This document shows positions 23,197-27,173 of a DNA stretch of 27,173 bases, in pieces; within the stretch, counting starts at the first letter, position 1, and each line of letters starts with the position of its first letter. Made by a program: the position numbers and the translations under genes. Origin of the DNA: an uncultured Collinsella sp. (lineage in GTDB: Bacteria; Actinomycetota; Coriobacteriia; Coriobacteriales; Coriobacteriaceae); contig CABSKX010000029.1 of NCBI GenBank assembly GCA_902478365.1, positions 1 through 27,173 of the forward strand, written 5' to 3'. The notes below the pieces were generated by a model that ran no database searches, was not told the origin of the DNA, and saw nothing but the letters and a program-made list of their open reading frames with translations.

Positions 23197-23235
23197 TTTG
23201 GCCCCAGCTCCATCGCGAGCCGGGGCCTTTTGTTT
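23197..23235 (+). terminator. Rho-independent terminator after xdhD
   Basis: GGCCCC (23200-23205) pairs with GGGGCC (23222-23227) and inner GCTC (23207-23210) with GAGC (23217-23220), followed by TTTTGTTT. It ends the ssnA-ygfK-ferredoxin-xdhD unit about 70 bases after the last stop. Confidence 0.92.
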
Positions 23236-23239
23236 GGAG

Positions 23240-23630
23240 CGGAGGCAGCATCCCAGATTCGACGTTCTGAACGGGATACGCTTTCCGGGTGGGCTTCAAA
23301 CGGAAAGTGCATCCCGGAATCCGCGCCTGGAATGGGATGCGCTTTCCGGAATAGCCTTCAACCGGAAACTGCGTCCCGGAATTTCGATTCAGAGTGGGAT
23401 GCCGTTTCCGGCTGAACCATCAGGCGGAAAGTTCATCCCAGAATTGACGCTCAGAGCGGGACACGGTTTCCGGATAGAACCTCAGCGGAAACCGTGTCCC
23501 ACTCTGAGACGGGATTCCGGGACACGCTTTCCGCTAGGCCCGCCATCCGGAAAGTGCATCCCGTTTTGAGCGTCCAGACTGGGACGCGCTTTCCGTTGGC
23601 GTGGCCGTTGGAAAAACACGGCCCAGATAG
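23240..23630 (+). repeat. Palindromic 62-bp repeat array A (six to seven units)
   Basis: Units start at about 23240, 23301, 23363, 23425, 23486, 23548 and a partial one near 23609, a period of 61-62 bases. A typical unit reads CGGAAAgTGCATCCC, then about 18 bases (gGAATt...gCTCAGAGt), then GGGATGCGCTTTCCGG, then a 14-base linker. The first and third parts are inverted repeats, so each unit is a hairpin. Units 4 and 5 also share a 22-bp cross-unit inverted repeat (23451-23472 with 23486-23507, one mismatch). Arms vary between units but pairing is partly kept. The array lies between convergent genes. Open frames through it are chance. Confidence 0.9.
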
Positions 23631-23667
23631 GGGGGATGCGATCCGGCGATGCGCGGCCTAGCAGCTC

Positions 23668-24666
23668 CTACAGCTCCACTTCGTTGAGCCACGTTGGCAG
23701 CGCGGTCTGCCGGATGCCTGCCGTCTGCAGCTTTTTGGCGAGCATTCCTGCCGAGCGGACCTCGTTTATGGTAAAGCGCAGCAGAGGATGACCGTAGAGC
23801 GATAGGTGCGCCTCGCGCTGTCGTTCGGCAACGAGCGCCTCGGCGGTGGTGCGTCCGGCCAACATGGTCTGGTCGGTATATTTGATGAGCCCGTCGAGCT
23901 CGCCCAGCGTGAGTTCCCGCGCCTGGCGCTCCCAGGCAAAGTCCGTTCGTATGGGCTTGGCCGAATCGAAGGGGTCCGTCAATTCGTATTGAAGCCAGTC
24001 GGGCGCAAAACCGGTCTCGATCATGGCGGCTCGGGCGACCGATTCCCCGCCGCTCTCGGCGCGGGCGTCGGCATATCGAAGCGTTGTGAGGGCGGTGCGA
24101 ATCGCGCGACCATTGCGGGCGGTCGTTCGTTGCTCGACGGCCTCCATCAACTGCTCTCGCGTAAGGCCGAGCTTTGAGATCGCCGAATCGGCAATGGGCA
24201 TGCCGTCGGCAAAACCAGTTTGCAGCAGGCAATCTGTGGCCGTTTGGATAGGCGGCGTTACCGATATGCCGACTCTGCGTATTGCTCCGGCCGGCTCAAT
24301 CTGGTGCCGCTGAATATGTGCGCCCGGACGAGCCGACGGCTTTGTCGAGCTGCAGACATGCACGACATTCAGGTGTCGCCACGAGACCTCGAGCCCCAGC
24401 AGGCAAGCTGCCGAAAACGAGCAGAAGGTCCAATCGGGGTGGATGATCGCAAGGGCGCGAATAATCTCGCAATGACGCTGCGCCCGGTTGAGCTCATCCC
24501 AGCGTATTTTGCGCGCGAACAATCCCGGCATGGGGGAGACGACCATGTCGCCGATGCGCCGCAGGAGCGCTTTTCGGATCGCCGCGCTCGGGGGAATCAG
24601 ACAGTGCCCCTCTTGTTCGGCTTGGGTGAGCAGTTGGTCGATGAGTTGGTCATTGCAATGGGTCAT
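23668..24666 (-). CDS. AbiEi-like protein with DUF559-like nuclease C-terminus
   Basis: This 332-residue protein is not firmly identified. Its N-terminal half has the pattern of AbiEi-type antitoxin-like proteins common in actinobacteria: SFSAACLLGL at about 83-92, then NVVHVCSS, and VTPPIQTATDCLLQTGFADG. The C-terminal part resembles a DUF559/Vsr-type restriction-endonuclease fold, with ESGGESVARAAM (204-215), RTDFAW (Asp242), and GELDGLIKY (255-263, Glu256, Asp258, Lys262) as candidate active-site residues. The ATG at 24666 follows a strong Shine-Dalgarno, AAAAGGAGGCGG. No partner toxin gene is adjacent, so it is a single-gene module between repeat arrays A and B. A regulatory or defence role is a guess. 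Confidence 0.65.
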   Translation of the reverse strand: MTHCNDQLIDQLLTQAEQEGHCLIPPSAAIRKALLRRIGDMVVSPMPGLFARKIRWDELNRAQRHCEIIRALAIIHPDWTFCSFSAACLLGLEVSWRHLNVVHVCSSTKPSARPGAHIQRHQIEPAGAIRRVGISVTPPIQTATDCLLQTGFADGMPIADSAISKLGLTREQLMEAVEQRTTARNGRAIRTALTTLRYADARAESGGESVARAAMIETGFAPDWLQYELTDPFDSAKPIRTDFAWERQARELTLGELDGLIKYTDQTMLAGRTTAEALVAERQREAHLSLYGHPLLRFTINEVRSAGMLAKKLQTAGIRQTALPTWLNEVEL

Positions 24667-24721
24667 GAGCTACCGCCTCCTTTTGGGTAGCAAAAACGTA
24701 TCAGCCGGAACTTGCCGCTCA

Positions 24722-24743
24722 GCTGACCAAAAGCTGACCAAAA
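24722..24743. repeat. Tandem 11-bp direct repeat
   Basis: GCTGACCAAAA occurs twice in direct succession, followed by a weaker TCTAACC. It lies about 56 bases upstream of the AbiEi-like gene and may be an operator or promoter-proximal repeat. From 24744 to 24955 no gene or clear site is seen. Confidence 0.6.
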
Positions 24744-24955
24744 TCTAACCATGCAGGTAGATGGCCTGGTTTTGACGTCATTTTTTGAAGCTGAATCGGT
24801 GGGCGGTAATCGGCACCCGTGAACGGTAGCTAGATATGAAGCCTTGGTAAGTTTCGGGACGTGTACTTTTCCGAAAAAGAGCAATCTATCTGCTGTTTTG
24901 TGTTTCTGGATTGCATATTTGAAGGCATGTGATAAGGGCGGCGGATCGTCGTCTG

Positions 24956-25330
24956 TGCCGGCGGAAGCTGTGACCCGGAATTGCCGCTTGGAATGGGACG
25001 CGCTTTCCGGAACAGCCCTCAACCGGAAACTGTGTCCCAGATTTCGGTCCCAGAGCGGGATGCCGTTTCCAGATCGGGCCTCAAACGGAAACTGCATCCC
25101 GGAATGAGCGCTCAGAGCGGGATGAACTTTCCCAACGGGGCTGCAGGCGGAAATTGCGTCCCGGATTCGACGCTCAGAATGGGATTCGTTTTCCGGTAGA
25201 AGCTTCAGCGGAAAATGCATCCCAGAATTCAGGCTCAGAACGGGACGCGCTTTCCGGATGGCATGTTTGGCGGAAACTAAGGCCCAGTTCTTGGCTCCAG
25301 AACGGGATACATTTTCCGGAACGGTCCACG
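24956..25330 (+). repeat. Palindromic 62-bp repeat array B (six units)
   Basis: Units of the same family and orientation as array A start at about 24962, 25024, 25086, 25148, 25209 and 25271, with spacings of 62, 62, 62, 61 and 62. The asymmetric middle (for example GGAATGAGCGCTCAGAG in the third unit) fixes the orientation. The array opens with TGCCGGCGGAA, which also precedes array C. It lies in the divergent interval between the AbiEi-like gene and the ATPase gene. A GCGGT/ACCGC hairpin followed by CCTTTT (about 25332-25352) lies just after it. Confidence 0.9.
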
Positions 25331-25363
25331 TGCGGTGGTATACCGCCCTTTTGCATGCGCCGC

Positions 25364-25427
25364 TTGTCGAATTACGTTATAGCTAGCTATATTATAGAAA
25401 GGTATAATATAGCTAGCTATAACGTAA
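25364..25427 (+). promoter_or_regulatory. Perfect 56-bp palindrome over the ATPase promoter
   Basis: The 25 bases 25372-25396 are the exact reverse complement of 25403-25427, around the loop GAAAGG. Each arm also contains the self-complementary TATAGCTAGCTATA. TTGTCG (25364-25369) with TATATT (25388-25393), 18 bases apart, could be a promoter whose -10 lies in the left arm; TATAAT (25403-25408) is an alternative -10. The right arm ends 15 bases before the ATG, next to the ribosome-binding site GGGAAGG (25428-25434). It could be an operator or an mRNA hairpin controlling translation. Confidence 0.8.
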
Positions 25428-25442
25428 GGGAAGGATGGCCCT

Positions 25443-26822
25443 ATGTTTATCGGAAGAACAGCGGAAATGTCCGAGCTCAATCGACTGTATGGCACGGGCT
25501 CCTTTGAGATGCCTGTGATTTACGGCCGCCGTCGTGTGGGTAAAACGCGCCTTATCACAGAGTTCATCCAAGGCAAGAAGGCTATTTACTTTCAGGCTCG
25601 TCGTACCAATGCGGAGGCAAACCTGCACGGCTTTAGCCAGGCGATACTTGCGGGTTCGGTTGGTGCTGCAGGCGTGTCGTTTCGTAGCTTTGATGAAGCG
25701 TTCGATGCATTGGCCACCATGGCTCGCACGGAACGTTTGATTGTCGTGATTGACGAGTATCCCTATCTCGCCCAATCGAATCCCGAGATCAGCTCGTTGC
25801 TGCAAGACAAGATTGATCACTTGTACAAAGAGACCAAGCTCATGCTTATCCTGTGCGGGTCGTCTCTTTCGTTTATGGAGGAACAGGTGTTGGGCTACGA
25901 GAGCCCACTATACGGTAGGCGCACGGCCCAGTTTAAGATCATGCCGCTCGATTTTACGACGACCCTCGGCCTGTGGCGGGGCATGAGTCGCGAAGACGCT
26001 GCGGTTTGCTATGGCATGACAGACGGCATTCCTGCATATATCGAGAAAGTCGATCCTGCCGCACCGCTCAAGGACAACATCAAACGTCTTTTTCTTACTC
26101 CTACGGGCTATCTCTTTGAGGAGCCGAGTAACCTGCTATTGCAAGAGTGCCGTAATCCCGAGCAATATGATGCGATCGTGCAAGCAATTGCTCAGGGGCG
26201 CTCGAAGATCTCGGAGATTGCGAGCTCCACGGGAATCCCTGCGAGCAACGTAAAGAGCTATGTGGATAAGTTGGCGTCGCTTGGGATTGTCGAGCGCGAG
26301 CTGCCCCTAAACGAGACGAGCAATAAGCGAGCCGTGTATCTGCTGAGCGACCAGATGTTTAGGTTCTGGTATATGTTTGTTCCGCAGAACATCGGGCTGA
26401 TTCAAAACGATATGGCCGAGATGGCGTATAAGCGCATTGAGTCACACGTATCGGATTACATGGGTACGGTCTTTGAGCTTATATGTAGACAATACGTGTA
26501 CGAACTCGCGCGAGCGGGCCAGTTCGATGTGGTTCCGGCGAGCGTCGGGCGCTGGTGGGGGACGGATAATCGCACGCATACGCAGGAAGAAATCGACTTG
26601 ATTGTTGACGATGGCGAGGGCACTGCGCTGTTTGCGGAGTGCAAATGGCGCAATGAGCCGGTGGGCGAAGACGTGCTGCAAAAACTCGTGCACCGAAGCG
26701 AGCTCTTTAGGCGGCAGCACAAAAGCTATGCGATCTTCTCGAAGCGTGGCTTTACGCAAGGATGCCAGGAAGCCGCAGAGAGCAGGGGAGATACCAAGCT
26801 GATTTCGTTTGCCGAGATGTGA
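25443..26822 (+). CDS. AAA ATPase with DUF234-type C-terminus
   Basis: A 459-residue predicted cytoplasmic ATPase of the archaeal-ATPase/DUF234 group. The P-loop GRRRVGKT (28-35) is preceded by the family opening MFIGRTAEMSELNRLY; Walker B is VVIDEYPYL (101-109), and LILCGSS (135-141) is a sensor motif. A winged-helix segment follows at about 240-290 (SKISEIASSTGIPASNVKSY). The C-terminus has EEIDLIVDD (382-390) and LFAECKW (396-402), the Asp...Glu-x-Lys pattern of PD-(D/E)xK nucleases. These proteins are widespread in gut bacteria, with no settled function; nucleic-acid handling or defence is possible. It stands alone behind a 56-bp palindrome and between arrays B and C. The ribosome-binding site is GGGAAGG. 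Confidence 0.85.
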   Translation: MFIGRTAEMSELNRLYGTGSFEMPVIYGRRRVGKTRLITEFIQGKKAIYFQARRTNAEANLHGFSQAILAGSVGAAGVSFRSFDEAFDALATMARTERLIVVIDEYPYLAQSNPEISSLLQDKIDHLYKETKLMLILCGSSLSFMEEQVLGYESPLYGRRTAQFKIMPLDFTTTLGLWRGMSREDAAVCYGMTDGIPAYIEKVDPAAPLKDNIKRLFLTPTGYLFEEPSNLLLQECRNPEQYDAIVQAIAQGRSKISEIASSTGIPASNVKSYVDKLASLGIVERELPLNETSNKRAVYLLSDQMFRFWYMFVPQNIGLIQNDMAEMAYKRIESHVSDYMGTVFELICRQYVYELARAGQFDVVPASVGRWWGTDNRTHTQEEIDLIVDDGEGTALFAECKWRNEPVGEDVLQKLVHRSELFRRQHKSYAIFSKRGFTQGCQEAAESRGDTKLISFAEM

Positions 26823-26904
26823 GTGCGGGGTAGCTCTGCTCGAGAACAAGAGCCTGTCCTCGAATTGCTGGAATGGGGCCCTTCTTTTGTCGTGTTGGCT
26901 GCCG

Positions 26905-27173
26905 GCGGAATGTCGGCGGAAAGCGTGTCCCGGATTATAGCTCCAGAGTGGGATGGCCTTTCCGGATCGGCCCCTCGCGGAAAATGCATTCCGGAATGAG
27001 CGCTCAGACTGGGACGCATTTTCCGGATCGGCCTTCAAGCGGAAGCTGCGTCCCGGATTCTGGCTCCAGAGTGGGATGCCGTTTCCGGTTGAGGTCTCTG
27101 GCGGAAGCTGTATCCCGGAATCGAGCTTCAGAGTGGGACGTGCTTTCCCGTCAGGAGCTCAAGTGGAAACTAC
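26905..27173 (+). repeat. Palindromic 62-bp repeat array C (at least four units, runs off the end)
   Basis: Units of the same family and orientation start at about 26917, 26978, 27040 and 27102, and a fifth begins near 27164 and is cut by the window end. Spacings are 61, 62, 62 and 62. The unit at 26978 keeps pairing at arm position 7 as A-T, where other units have G-C or C-G. The 80 bases between the ATPase stop and the array show no clear terminator or gene. Confidence 0.9.

Noticed and set aside
22766..23569. 267-residue + strand open frame through the end of xdhD and array A
   Set aside because: It overlaps xdhD in another frame and then reads through the repeats; the repetitive peptide is explained by the array.
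23240..23630. CRISPR array with 62-bp period
   Set aside because: There is no constant repeat with unique spacers; the whole unit is repeated and diverged, and no cas genes are visible.
25332..25352. Terminator after array B
   Set aside because: The GCGGT/ACCGC stem is only five pairs with a short T-run and no gene ends there on the + strand; too weak to call as a separate feature.

Overview
The window is high-GC bacterial DNA, probably from a gut actinobacterium of the class Coriobacteriia and most likely Collinsella or a close relative. That placement is an inference from overall protein character, codon use and gene content; no rRNA marker is present. The first 28 bases are a Tn5/Nextera sequencing adapter, so position 1 is an artificial contig end. 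The roughly 330 bases after it carry no recognisable gene and no rpsJ, and may be chimeric.

Region 1 (about 362-6150, + strand) is a ribosomal-protein block in classical S10/spc order: L3, L4, L23, L2, S19, L22, S3, L16, L29, S17, then L14 and L24. Two intergenic gaps, before L2 and before L14 (the S10/spc boundary), fold into elaborate hairpin leaders. A strong terminator follows L24, so the usual L5-S14-S8 continuation of the spc operon is absent here.

Region 2 (6211-8401, +) is an AT-rich regulatory stretch followed by a two-gene unit: a Gfo/Idh/MocA-family oxidoreductase and a DeoR-family regulator. A convergent interval then holds three 57-bp palindromic repeats. Region 3 (8699-11866, - strand) is a U32-family protein (RlhA/TrhP-like RNA hydroxylation type) followed by an RluA-type pseudouridine synthase. 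Region 4 holds ridA behind a clear sigma-70-type promoter, flanked by two copies of a 28-bp repeat, one of them in a perfect inverted pair.

Region 5 (12746-23130) is a purine-type catabolic locus. A YheO/DauR-like regulator is divergent from a nucleobase (NCS2/NAT) permease, and after the permease come ssnA, ygfK, a four-cluster RnfB-like ferredoxin and an XdhD-type molybdenum hydroxylase with a fused 2Fe-2S domain. This is the gene set of the E. coli ygfK-ssnA-xdhD region, associated with selenium-dependent molybdenum hydroxylases and anaerobic purine/urate use. No separate FAD subunit (YgfM type) is present; the polyferredoxin and the flavoprotein YgfK probably take the electrons.

Region 6 (23197-27173) is accessory DNA and the most unusual part. 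Three arrays of a diverged palindromic unit with a strict 61-62 bp period, all in the same orientation, bracket two single genes: an AbiEi-like protein with a DUF559-like nuclease C-terminus (-), and an AAA ATPase of the DUF234 group with a PD-(D/E)xK-like C-terminus (+). A perfect 56-bp palindrome covers the ATPase promoter region. The third array runs off the window end. Array plus nuclease/ATPase genes is the best candidate here for an undescribed system, but a functional link is only a hypothesis.
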